A stretch of DNA of 64,000 nucleotides, from positions 59,950-123,949 of the forward strand of contig JAHJLB010000036.1 in NCBI GenBank assembly GCA_018822105.1, in the 5' to 3' direction. The stretch's first letter is position 1, and each line of letters begins with the position of its first letter. The notes under the pieces are model-generated. The model saw only the letters and a list, made by a program, of their open reading frames with translations. It was not told where the DNA came from and made no database searches. The position numbers and the translations under genes were made by a program. This DNA is from Pseudomonadota bacterium. Lineage in GTDB: Bacteria; Desulfobacterota; Desulfovibrionia; Desulfovibrionales; Desulfovibrionaceae. Shown piece by piece: positions 17,181 through 25,296 of this stretch.

Positions 17181-17256
17181 TGGTGGGCGATCCGGGATTT
17201 GAACTCGGGACTTCCACCGTGTGAAGGTGGCACTCTAACCGCTGAGTTAATCGCCC
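17181..17256 (-). tRNA. tRNA-Val (anticodon CAC)
   Basis: 76 nt including encoded CCA. Acceptor stem GGGCGAT pairs with ATCGCCC, followed by A-CCA. The D-arm has ACTC/GAGT. The anticodon stem CCACC/GGTGG encloses loop TTCACAC, giving anticodon CAC (17223-17221), which reads GUG. The T-arm holds GTTCAAATC. All arms fold as a canonical tRNA. Confidence 0.97.
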
Positions 17257-17267
17257 AGGGAAGGTCT

Positions 17268-17296
17268 CTCTAATCCAAGCCCCCCTGCGTTGGCAA
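17268..17296 (-). promoter_or_regulatory. Promoter of tRNA-Val
   Basis: Minus strand TTGCCA (17291-17296), 17-bp spacer, TTAGAG (17268-17273), placing the start a few bases before the mature tRNA 5' end at 17256. Confidence 0.5.
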
Positions 17297-17721
17297 GAAT
17301 TTTTTGCAGGCCGCGCGGGCAAATGTTCCCAGCCGGCCCGGCCCATGCTCGCGCCGGACCGGATCAATGGCGGGTAAGGCGCGGTTTGCCGGTTGCCGAG
17401 CAGGGTCGGATTCCGTAAGGCCAGTGGGACGGGGGCCTGCCTGGATGCAGGCGCCGGTCCTGGCATGGTTCGTGCTTTGAAACCCCCGGCTGCGCACTGG
17501 CAGAATTTGCCCTGGAGAAATCCTTAGATACGCAAAACTGCCGGGTATAGTCGCCGCCGGTTTGGTCCGATACATGGACAGAACCTTTGCGCTTGAAGCG
17601 TCCGCTCCCGTTGCCGTTCTGCGGCGCGTGCTGGGCGTTGCGCACGGCATGATCTTTCGTGTGCGAGTATAGTCACCAGAGATGATTGATGAAATTTTAC
17701 AGTTGCCTGGAGGGTAATTAT
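17297..17721. other. Long non-coding leader region upstream of the Pel operon
   Basis: About 425 bp with no supported gene on either strand; the long minus-strand frames have non-natural composition. It contains a sigma-54-like promoter (17461-17476) and two copies of a G-R-GTATAGTC-R-CC element: GGGTATAGTCGCC at 17543-17555 and GAGTATAGTCACC at 17665-17677. Each includes a TATAGT that could serve as a -10, but no good -35 was seen for either. A transcript from the sigma-54 site would have a leader of about 230 nt. I did not recognise a known riboswitch. Confidence 0.5.
17461..17476 (+). promoter_or_regulatory. Putative sigma-54 promoter upstream of the Pel operon
   Basis: TGGCATGGTTCGTGCT: the -24 GG and -12 GC dinucleotides are exactly 10 bases apart, and TGGCA plus TGC match the TGGCAC-N5-TTGC consensus. 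It lies 246 bp upstream of the first pel gene. Single match by eye. Confidence 0.45.
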
Positions 17722-18276
17722 ATGCGCCGTGTCCTGTGTCTGCTGTTCCTGTCCCTGTTCCTGGCCACTGGCTGCGGCATTGTGCAGCGCACAACCGCCG
17801 TGGACCAGACCCAGCTCAATTCCCGCGCGCGCAAGGTCGTCGTGCTGCCCCTGGTGAACCTCACCTCCACGCCCAACGCCGGGCGCATCGTGGGCGAGCT
17901 CTTGAGCACGGAGATCATCGCCCAGACGGACTTCCGGATGCTGGAGCGCTCGGAGATGATGGAATACCTCTCCAGCGGCAAGATCGAGATGGAGGAGGTC
18001 CTGGAGAAATCCGCCGCGGCCAGGATGGGTCGCGAGCTGGGCGTGGACACCGTGGTCTACGGCGCGGTGACGGAGTTCCGCTACAAGAAGGGCGTGGACG
18101 AGGACCCCGTGGTGGGCATCTCCGTCAAGATGCTGGACATTCCGGAGACGCGCATCCTCTGGGCCGAGAGCGTCACGGCCACGGGCTCCATGTACACGGG
18201 CCGGACCTCGCTGAGCTCCCTGGCGCACATGCTCTGCGCTGACATCGTCAAGACCCTGGCCTCCAAGAAGAAGTAG
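17722..18276 (+). CDS. pelC: Outer-membrane lipoprotein, PelC-like (CsgG/LpoB fold)
   Basis: A 184-aa lipoprotein. Residues 1-17 are a lipoprotein signal (RR, then LCLLFLSLFLATGC), with the lipobox Cys in ATGC. The mature part, from KVVVLPLVNLTSTPNAG through a segment ending LLSTEII, FRMLERSEM and a sheet region VVYGAVTEF, resembles CsgG/LpoB proteins such as PelC. In Pseudomonas PelC forms a periplasmic ring at the outer membrane that funnels Pel to PelB. The call rests on this fold plus position as the first gene of the Pel locus. GGAGG precedes ATG 17722. The alternative is an unrelated LpoB-like lipoprotein. Confidence 0.75.
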   Translation: MRRVLCLLFLSLFLATGCGIVQRTTAVDQTQLNSRARKVVVLPLVNLTSTPNAGRIVGELLSTEIIAQTDFRMLERSEMMEYLSSGKIEMEEVLEKSAAARMGRELGVDTVVYGAVTEFRYKKGVDEDPVVGISVKMLDIPETRILWAESVTATGSMYTGRTSLSSLAHMLCADIVKTLASKKK

Positions 18277-18298
18277 GCCGGAGACAAGGATCGCCGTC

Positions 18299-19147
18299 AT
18301 GGGAAAGCGCCTGATATTCTGCGTGCTGCTGGCCGTCGGGGCCCTTGTGTGCTCTCCGGCCCTGGCCGCCCAGTACAGGAACTGGCTGTGCTATTACGGC
18401 TCGGACTTCGGCCCCAAGGACTATGAGCGCTTCGACCTGGTGGTGCTGGACGGCGTGAAGCATCCCCCCCTGGGGCGCAGGGAGCCGGGCAAGCCGCTTC
18501 TGCTGGGCTACGTCAGCGTGGGCGAGGAACGCCCCGGCGGCCCCACCTGGGTGCTCACGCAGAACCAGGACTTCGTCGCCGCCAAGAACGAGAACTGGGG
18601 CACCCTGATCCTCGACCTGCGCAGCCCCAAGTGGCAGGGCATCCTGCTCGACATCCTCATCCCAAAGGTGCTGGCCCAGGGCTTTGACGGCATCTTCCTG
18701 GACACCATCGATTCGGCCATGTCCCTGGCCGAGGGCAAGGACGCGGCCAGGTACGAGGGCATGCGCCAAGGCATCCTGGAGTTTCTGGTCCGGCTCCGCA
18801 GACGCTTCCCGGACATCCACGTCTGCATGAACCGGGGCCTGGCGCTCTTGCCGGATGCCGCGCCCCTCATCAATTCCCTGCTCATCGAAGATTTGTCCTT
18901 TGAATATGACTTTACAAAAAAGGAGTACCGGGCGGTGCGGCAAGAGGTGCGCCACGCGCTGGTGGCCGCAGCCCGCAAGGGCCAGGTGGCCAACCCGGAT
19001 CTCACGGTGCTGACCCTGGACTACGCCAGGCCGGACCAGAAGGACCGCATCCACGAGGCCATCCGCTATTCCCGAAGCAAAGGATTCGTGCCCTATGTCA
19101 GCACCCTTGAGCTGGACAAGATCTTCACCCACACTCTGGCTCGCTAG
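18299..19147 (+). CDS. PelA hydrolase-domain-like protein (GH114/GH166-type TIM barrel)
   Basis: A 282-aa secreted protein with a signal peptide ending near ALAAQ (about 24). It has the layout of the endo-alpha-galactosaminidase-like family that includes the N-terminal domain of PelA: NWLCYYGSDFG near the start, PLLLGYVSVGE, then GFDGIFLDTID (about 128-138) and LLIEDLSFEYD (about 195-204). D135 and E197 are the likely acid pair by position. In P. aeruginosa this domain hydrolyses Pel and is fused to the deacetylase; here it is a separate gene. AAGGA lies eight bases before the ATG. The next gene overlaps its 3' end by 53 bp in another frame. Confidence 0.8.
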   Translation: MGKRLIFCVLLAVGALVCSPALAAQYRNWLCYYGSDFGPKDYERFDLVVLDGVKHPPLGRREPGKPLLLGYVSVGEERPGGPTWVLTQNQDFVAAKNENWGTLILDLRSPKWQGILLDILIPKVLAQGFDGIFLDTIDSAMSLAEGKDAARYEGMRQGILEFLVRLRRRFPDIHVCMNRGLALLPDAAPLINSLLIEDLSFEYDFTKKEYRAVRQEVRHALVAAARKGQVANPDLTVLTLDYARPDQKDRIHEAIRYSRSKGFVPYVSTLELDKIFTHTLAR

Positions 19148-21260
19148 CCTCGCCTGCCTGGCGCTGCTGGCGCCCGTGGGGGGGCTGGCCGCGCCGAAGG
19201 CTGCGGGCAGGAATCTTGCGCCCGCCGCCGCGGAACTGGTCCCGCGCAGGGTCTTGGTGCTCTACGACGCCTCCGCCGGGGCCGGCCCGGACGACAACAT
19301 CGTGGCCCAGGGCTTCCAGATGGTTCTGGATTATTACGGCCTGGTGCCCTATTACCGCGACGCCGCGTCCCAGGCCCTGCCCGACGATGCGGCCATGGCC
19401 GACACCTGCGCCGTGATCACGGCCCTGGGGCAGAACTCCGTGCGCAAGCCCCGGCCCTATCTGCCCTGGCTGCTCCGGCAGATGAAGGCGGGCAGGCGTG
19501 TCGTGATCCTGGGGCACCTGGGCGTTTCCCAGGCCCAGGGGGCCGACCTGGCCGATGTGAGCCGGTTGTCGCAGGCCGTGTTCGCGGAGCTGGGCGCCGC
19601 CCCGGCCAGCCTCAAGGGGCTGGACCAGCGCGCCTTCCGCTATGGCCGCAGGCTGCCGGGGCTCATCGACTTCGAGCGCGCCCTGCCCCCGCAGCCCGTG
19701 GTCACCAGCCTCTTCGAGGCGCGCGGCCCCGCGCTCAAATCCTACGTGAGCCTGACCCACCCGTCCCGCCCCGGCCAGGAGTTTCCGGCCGTGTTCATTG
19801 GTCCGGCCGGGGGCTTTGCGGCGGAGCACCACATCTACTGGGAGGAGCCCGGCGGCGACAACCGCCGCAAGTGGTACCTGGACCCCTTCGCCTTTCTGGA
19901 GGAGGCCCTGGGGCTCAAGGGGCGCATCGTTCCGGACGTGACCACCCTGAACGGCCTGCGCCTGGCCTTCTCCCACGTGGACGCCGACGGCTTCGCCGGG
20001 TTCTCCCGCGTGGACGGCAAGTCCATGTGCGCCGAGATGCTGCGCGACCGCATCTACAAGCGCTTCAATTTTCCGGTGACCCTCTCGCTCATCGTGGCCG
20101 ACGTGGACCCCAGGATCGCCGCGGACCCGAGGCGCGCCAGGCAGGCCCAGGACGTGGCGCGCGAGCTCTTCCGCATGCCCAACATCGAGCCCGGCAGCCA
20201 CACCTATTCCCACCCCTTCTTCTGGAACGAGGACAGCAAGACCAAGACGCGCTACGAGAACCGCTTTCCCTACAAGATTCCGGGCTACACCTTCAGCGAG
20301 GCCCAGGAGATCGACGGCTCCATCCGCTTCATCAGCTCGCTCTCCCCGCCGGACAAGCCCTGCCGCGTGCTGCAGTGGTCCGGCGACTGCCGCCCCACGG
20401 CCCGCCAGATCGCCCGGGTCGACGACCTGGGCCTGCTGAACATCAACGGCGGCGACACCATGCTGGACCAGAAGAACAACTCCCTGACCAGCGTCTCGCC
20501 CATGTTCCGCGTGGTGGGCGCCCGTGTCCAGATCTACACGGCCATGGCCAACGAGAACGTCATGACCAACCTCTGGACCGGCCCCTTCTACGGGTACCGC
20601 TCGGTCATGGAGACCATCCGGCGCACGGGCACGCCGCGCAGGCTCAAGGCCATCGACATCTACTACCACTTCTTCAGCGGCGAGCACGCGGCCTCGGTGA
20701 AGGCCCTGGAGGATGTCTACGCCTTCGTCCTCTCCCAGCCCATGGCCCCGGTGTTCACCTCGCAGTACCTGGAGGCCGCGCGCGACTACCACAAGGTGCG
20801 CATCCTGCGGGCCGGGCCGGGCCTGTACCACATCGAGGACTACGGCCAGAGCCTGACCCTGCGCCTGGACGCGGGCGCCCCCGCGCCCAACCTGGAGCGC
20901 AGCGAGAACGTCCTGGGCTATTCCCGCCAGAAGGAGGGGCTCTACGTCTCCCTGGCCCCTGGGGCCGCGCGGGCCGTGCTCTCCTTCGAGACCCTGCCGG
21001 GCAGGTCCGCGCCCCTGCCGTACCTGGCCGAGGCCACGGGCTATGTCTCGGACTTCCGGCCGGTTGCGGGCGGCGCAAGCCTGACCTTCAAGGGCTTCGG
21101 CGCGACGGGCCGCCTCCGCCTGGCCGGTTTCGCGCCCGGCGCCCCCCTGCGGGCCGGCGGCACGGCCCTGGCCCAGGGCGCGACCCTGCGCGCCGACCCC
21201 TCCGGCGTGGCCGAGATCTCCGGCCTGCGCAGCGGAAGTCTGGAGGTCGGCGCGCCATGA
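19095..21260 (+). CDS. pelA: PelA-type polysaccharide deacetylase (without the hydrolase domain)
   Basis: A 721-aa periplasmic protein with its own signal peptide (TLWLASLACLALLAPVGGLAA, up to about residue 33). About 50-170 is a flavodoxin-like alpha/beta domain (RRVLVLYDAS, RRVVILGHLG), as in PelA. About 285-480 is a carbohydrate-esterase-4-like deacetylase domain with metal motif SHVDADGF (H294, D296, D298) and GSHTYSHP (H369, H373). The C-terminal 200 residues are beta-rich. Deacetylation of Pel GalNAc units is required for export and biofilm function. ATG 19095 lies inside the upstream gene and has AAAGGA before it; the signal peptide supports it. The stop overlaps the next start (ATGA). 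Confidence 0.88.
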   Translation: MSAPLSWTRSSPTLWLASLACLALLAPVGGLAAPKAAGRNLAPAAAELVPRRVLVLYDASAGAGPDDNIVAQGFQMVLDYYGLVPYYRDAASQALPDDAAMADTCAVITALGQNSVRKPRPYLPWLLRQMKAGRRVVILGHLGVSQAQGADLADVSRLSQAVFAELGAAPASLKGLDQRAFRYGRRLPGLIDFERALPPQPVVTSLFEARGPALKSYVSLTHPSRPGQEFPAVFIGPAGGFAAEHHIYWEEPGGDNRRKWYLDPFAFLEEALGLKGRIVPDVTTLNGLRLAFSHVDADGFAGFSRVDGKSMCAEMLRDRIYKRFNFPVTLSLIVADVDPRIAADPRRARQAQDVARELFRMPNIEPGSHTYSHPFFWNEDSKTKTRYENRFPYKIPGYTFSEAQEIDGSIRFISSLSPPDKPCRVLQWSGDCRPTARQIARVDDLGLLNINGGDTMLDQKNNSLTSVSPMFRVVGARVQIYTAMANENVMTNLWTGPFYGYRSVMETIRRTGTPRRLKAIDIYYHFFSGEHAASVKALEDVYAFVLSQPMAPVFTSQYLEAARDYHKVRILRAGPGLYHIEDYGQSLTLRLDAGAPAPNLERSENVLGYSRQKEGLYVSLAPGAARAVLSFETLPGRSAPLPYLAEATGYVSDFRPVAGGASLTFKGFGATGRLRLAGFAPGAPLRAGGTALAQGATLRADPSGVAEISGLRSGSLEVGAP

Positions 21261-23824
21261 AGATCAGCGCCTGGCAGACCATCCTCTTCATCATTCTGAT
21301 CGTCGGGGCGACGTGGCTGGTGTTTCCGGGCCCGCGCACCCTCATTTCCATCTACATCCAGGACAACAAGGGCGCCCTGGCCCAGAGCATGCTGGACAAG
21401 CTCCTGGCCCGGAACCCGGACGACCCGGACCTGAACATGGATGCGGCAGAGCTGGCGCAGTACAATGGCGAGGTGGACAAGGCCCTGGGCTACCTGGCCA
21501 AGGTGCTGCAGCTGCGGCCCGGCAGGCCGGAGCTTTTGCTGCGCATGGCCGAGTGGCGCGAATGGTCCGGGCAGCCCATGGAGGCCGCGGCCAGCCTGGA
21601 GGCGGCCCTCATGGCCATGTCCCCGGCGGAGGAGCGGCGGCCCGAGAGCCTGGCCGACCGGCGCGGGGTGCTCCTGCGCCTGCTGGACATCTACCTCTAC
21701 CAGGGCGACGCCGAGGGCAGTTTCCAGAGCGCGCAGCGCCTCATCCCCCTGGACAAGGTCGTGCTGGCCAAGGAGATCGCCGCCAGAAAGTCGCTGCAGC
21801 AGGTCAGCGCGGTGCTGGAAGGCCTGTCCGCGACCCTGGGCAAGGGCGGCGGCGACGCCGTGTCCCGGGCCCTGCTCGTGGACGCCTACATCCTGCGCCG
21901 GGGCTATCTGGACGACATCGGGGACGGCAAGGGCGGCCCGGAGGCGGAGAAGATCTTCGTGGCCGACGCCCTGGAGCAGCTCGTGCGGGGCGGCCTGGTG
22001 GCCGAGGCCACCCGCCTGGCCCGGATGCTGGACCAGCAGGACAAGTCCGTCAACTCCCGCCTGGCCGTGGCCGTGGCCCTGGGCGGCTACGGCGCGGACA
22101 AGGACGCGGCGCAGCTCATGGCCGACCTGGTCAAGGAGCGGCCCAACGACGCGGCCCTCATGGGCGGCCTGGCCGAGATGGCCATGAACGCCGACCAGCC
22201 GCAGGAGGCCGTGAAGCATCTGCAGCGCCTGGCGCAGCTCAGCCCCGCCGATTCCGGGGTCCAGCGCCACCTGGGCGAGGCCCTGCTGGCCGCCAGCCGT
22301 CCGTCCGAGGCCTATGATGTTCTGGTGCCCCTGCCGGTGGAGACCGTGGGCGACGCCAATCTGCTCCTGGACGCCGCGGCGGGCGTGAAGAGCGCCCAGG
22401 CCGTGGAGCGCGCGGCCCAGGCCGTGCAGGCCCTGGCCCAGAGCGAGCCCCTGGTGGGCGTCAAGCTGGCCGACGCCTGGCTGGACGCCAAGCGCCCCCG
22501 CGAGGCCTGGGAGCTGCTGCGCAAGTACGCGGCGGAATCCGGCGGCGATCCCGTGCTCATCCGCAAGGCCGTGGAGGCCGCGTCGCAGACCAACAGCCCG
22601 GGCACCCTGCGCGAGGTGCTGGCCCTTATCGAGCGGCCGGACTTCGCGGACACGGCGCTCCTGCTGGAGGTCGCCACCATGCTGGCCGACAGCGGCGAGC
22701 TCAGGGGCGCCGCCAAGGTCTACGAACGCTACCTGGCCCGCAACCCCGGCGACCGCAAGACGGCCCTCAGGCTGGCCGAGGTGCATTCCTGGCGCGGGGC
22801 CCCGGACCTGTCCTTCGCCGTGCTGGACCGCCTGCTCAAGGCCAGCCCGGGCGACAAGGCGCTCCTGAAGCTCGCCGGGACCTACGCCGAGGAGGCCGGC
22901 AAGGACGCCGACGCCTACCGCATCTATGGGGAAATGTTCCGGCAGAACCCCAAGGACAAGACCGCGCGGGAGAATTTCCTGCGCCTGGCGGAGTGGACGG
23001 GCAAAACCGCCGAGCGCGCCAAGCTCCTGGCCGAGGATTCCGACCGCGAGCCCAGGAACGCGCAGAAGTCCCGGCAGGCCGCCGAGGCCTATCTGGCCGC
23101 AAACGAGTCCAAGCGTGCCCTGCCGTATCTGCAGCGCGCCCTGGCCCTCAAGAACGACGACATCGGCCTGCGCCGCTTGCTGGCCGATACCCTGGGCGGA
23201 TTGGGCCTTGTGGACCGCCAGGCCGAGACCCTGGAGCCCCTGGCCGCCCTGGGCGTGCTCACCGAGGACGAGGCCGTGCTGGTGGCCCAGCGCCACCTGG
23301 ACCGCAAGCAGGCCCAGAAGGCGTATCTGGTGCTCAAGCGCTTCGAGGACATGACGCCCATCCCCTGGGACGCGGGCGCGCTGCTGGTGCAGGCCTACAC
23401 CCAGCTGAACCGCCAGGAGCCGACCCAGCAGCTCATGCGCCGCCTCAAGCACGACTACGAGTCCGATCCGGAGCGCTTGGCGGCCATCGGCGACATGGCC
23501 GTGCTGCACAAGCGCCTGGATTTCGCCATGGAGGCCTACGCGGCCGCCCTCAAGGTCGATCCGAGCAACCGGGCCGCCCTCAAGGGCACGGCGCAGATCT
23601 ACGCCTGGAACAACGACGCCCAGCGCGCCATCAAGGGCTTTGAGAACTACCGCGTCCGGCACCCGTCGGACATCGAGGCCCGCTACCAGCTGGGCGAGCT
23701 GTACTACACCACGGACCGCCCCGAGGACGCCTTCGGCGAGTACAAGAAGACCCTGAGCCTCATCAGGCAGGCCCGCAAGACCAGGGCGGCGTCCAAGGAC
23801 GTCCCCGGGAGAGTGCTCCAATGA
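21257..23824 (+). CDS. pelB: PelB-like TPR scaffold protein, inner-membrane anchored (N-terminal half of PelB)
   Basis: An 855-aa protein with one N-terminal membrane segment (residues about 6-24, QTILFIILIVGATWLVFPG) followed by many TPR-type helical repeats throughout (for example NPDDPDLNMDAAELAQYNGE and DALEQLVRGGLVAEATRLA). PelB of P. aeruginosa has this arrangement plus a C-terminal beta-barrel; here the barrel is on the following gene. The TPRs of PelB bind PelA and guide the polymer in the periplasm. Starts overlap the previous and next stops by ATGA on both sides, so translation is coupled. About 20 repeats are likely but I did not delimit each one. Confidence 0.82.
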   Translation: MKISAWQTILFIILIVGATWLVFPGPRTLISIYIQDNKGALAQSMLDKLLARNPDDPDLNMDAAELAQYNGEVDKALGYLAKVLQLRPGRPELLLRMAEWREWSGQPMEAAASLEAALMAMSPAEERRPESLADRRGVLLRLLDIYLYQGDAEGSFQSAQRLIPLDKVVLAKEIAARKSLQQVSAVLEGLSATLGKGGGDAVSRALLVDAYILRRGYLDDIGDGKGGPEAEKIFVADALEQLVRGGLVAEATRLARMLDQQDKSVNSRLAVAVALGGYGADKDAAQLMADLVKERPNDAALMGGLAEMAMNADQPQEAVKHLQRLAQLSPADSGVQRHLGEALLAASRPSEAYDVLVPLPVETVGDANLLLDAAAGVKSAQAVERAAQAVQALAQSEPLVGVKLADAWLDAKRPREAWELLRKYAAESGGDPVLIRKAVEAASQTNSPGTLREVLALIERPDFADTALLLEVATMLADSGELRGAAKVYERYLARNPGDRKTALRLAEVHSWRGAPDLSFAVLDRLLKASPGDKALLKLAGTYAEEAGKDADAYRIYGEMFRQNPKDKTARENFLRLAEWTGKTAERAKLLAEDSDREPRNAQKSRQAAEAYLAANESKRALPYLQRALALKNDDIGLRRLLADTLGGLGLVDRQAETLEPLAALGVLTEDEAVLVAQRHLDRKQAQKAYLVLKRFEDMTPIPWDAGALLVQAYTQLNRQEPTQQLMRRLKHDYESDPERLAAIGDMAVLHKRLDFAMEAYAAALKVDPSNRAALKGTAQIYAWNNDAQRAIKGFENYRVRHPSDIEARYQLGELYYTTDRPEDAFGEYKKTLSLIRQARKTRAASKDVPGRVLQ

Positions 23825-25293
23825 CCCGCATGCACATCCGCCTCTGCGCCGTGGCGCTGCTGCTGTTCTGCCACGCTCCGGCCCTGGCCCAGACCCCAGG
23901 GCAGGCCAGGCAGAACGCCCCGGCCCAGGCCCCGGCCCAGCGGGAGATCCGCGACCAGGACGAGCCGCTCACCGAGCGCCAGATGAGCCTCATGGAGGCG
24001 CGCATCCTGAGCCGCCAGGGCGACTACCCCAAGAGCCTGGTGTTGTACGAGCGCCTGCGCGCCGCCTTCCCCGACGACGTGGAGGTCTACGAGGATTATC
24101 TGGAGACCCTGGTGGCCAACGCGGACTACGAGCGCACCCTGTTCGAGCTGGTGCGCTTCCGCAAGAAGTTCGGCTCCACCTCGCGCTCCGAGCGCATCGA
24201 GGCCGGGCTTTACGCTGAGCTGGGCAAGCCGCAGTACGGCCTGGACATCCTGGAGCGGGCCATGCGCGGCAACCCCAACGACACCGGCCTCTGGAGCGAC
24301 TTGGGCGTGCAGCGGCAAAGCAGCCGCGACATCAACGGCGCCATCCAGGCCTTTTCCAGCGTGCTGGAGCTCGACCCGGACAACCAGGCCGCCAAGGACG
24401 CCCTGCACGCCATGCTCCTGGACAGGCGGCCCAAGACCGAGGTGGGCTTCAGCCTTCTGGACCAGGGCAAGAAGAATCTGACCAGCACCTGGTCCACGGC
24501 CTGGTCCATGGCCACGGGCGACAACACGCGGTTTTCCCTGGCCTTTGACCAGGTCCATTTCTCCCGGCCCGACGACGTGGACGGCGTGGAGGCGGACCTG
24601 AGCACCCTTGGCGCGCGCATCGAGCACGAGTACACCCGCAACGTGACCCTGGATTTCGGGCTGCAAAGCTACCTCGGCATGGGCGGCGGGCTTTCTCCCA
24701 TGGCCGGGGCGCGCCTGAACCTGGAGGAATACGGCCTGGCCGGGGCCAGCTACACCCACCACATGCCCTGGTATGACCAGATTGACGCGGTGAAGCTCAA
24801 CGGCGCCAAGAGCCGCTTCCACGTGGAGTACGAGCTGCCCTTCCGGCGCGACTGGGTCGCCTTTGCCGGCTACACCTGGGACACTTACAGCCTTGCGGGG
24901 AAAAACGACGCCGGGTACAGTTGGGAGGGCACGGGCAGCCTGTCCAGGCGGCTGTGGACGCGGCCGGACATCTTCCTGACCTACACCCTGCAGCGTTCCG
25001 AGAACCAGCCGGCCGCGGGCATGCCTTTCGCCGTGGTTCGGCGCGAGCTGAGCCATGCCGGGACCCTGTCCGTCACCTATCCGTTCTTCACCTGGCTGGA
25101 GGCCTCCGTGAGCGGCGGCATCAAGCGCGACACCGAGCGCGGCATCGAATCGCTCCAGTTCGCGCCGAGCCTGACCTTCCGGCCCGTGGAGCGCATGCGC
25201 CTGGTGCTGGGCTGGGAGCACGCCAGCCAGGCGGACACCGTGGCCGGCGGCGAAACGAACACCTACAACGCAAAATTCTACTGGACCTGGTAG
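23821..25293 (+). CDS. Outer-membrane beta-barrel with N-terminal TPRs (C-terminal half of PelB)
   Basis: A 490-aa outer-membrane protein. Signal peptide to about residue 23 (ALLLFCHAPALAQ), then about 60-200 are TPR-like repeats (GDYPKSLVLYERLRAAFPDD and AIQAFSSVLELDPDNQ). From about 210 to the end there are alternating amphipathic strands rich in Tyr/Trp/Gly. The protein ends in NAKFYWTW, an aromatic C-terminus typical of Bam substrates. It corresponds to the export pore part of PelB. It overlaps the TPR gene by four bases (ATGA). The split into two polypeptides means the periplasmic scaffold and the pore must associate non-covalently. Confidence 0.82.
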   Translation: MTRMHIRLCAVALLLFCHAPALAQTPGQARQNAPAQAPAQREIRDQDEPLTERQMSLMEARILSRQGDYPKSLVLYERLRAAFPDDVEVYEDYLETLVANADYERTLFELVRFRKKFGSTSRSERIEAGLYAELGKPQYGLDILERAMRGNPNDTGLWSDLGVQRQSSRDINGAIQAFSSVLELDPDNQAAKDALHAMLLDRRPKTEVGFSLLDQGKKNLTSTWSTAWSMATGDNTRFSLAFDQVHFSRPDDVDGVEADLSTLGARIEHEYTRNVTLDFGLQSYLGMGGGLSPMAGARLNLEEYGLAGASYTHHMPWYDQIDAVKLNGAKSRFHVEYELPFRRDWVAFAGYTWDTYSLAGKNDAGYSWEGTGSLSRRLWTRPDIFLTYTLQRSENQPAAGMPFAVVRRELSHAGTLSVTYPFFTWLEASVSGGIKRDTERGIESLQFAPSLTFRPVERMRLVLGWEHASQADTVAGGETNTYNAKFYWTW

Positions 25294-25296
25294 GCC

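Noticed and set aside
17490..17520. Second sigma-54 promoter (TGGCAGAATTTGCC)
   Set aside because: GG to GC spacing is 8 rather than 10 bases.
17520..17560. Possible c-di-GMP (GEMM) riboswitch before pelC
   Set aside because: ACGCAAAA followed by CTGCCGGG faintly recalls the GEMM core, but the paired helices and the GNRA tetraloop-receptor arrangement are not visible.
17270..18300. Minus-strand open frames upstream of and opposite pelC
   Set aside because: Composition is unlike real proteins of this genome, and they overlap pelC and the tRNA region on the opposite strand.
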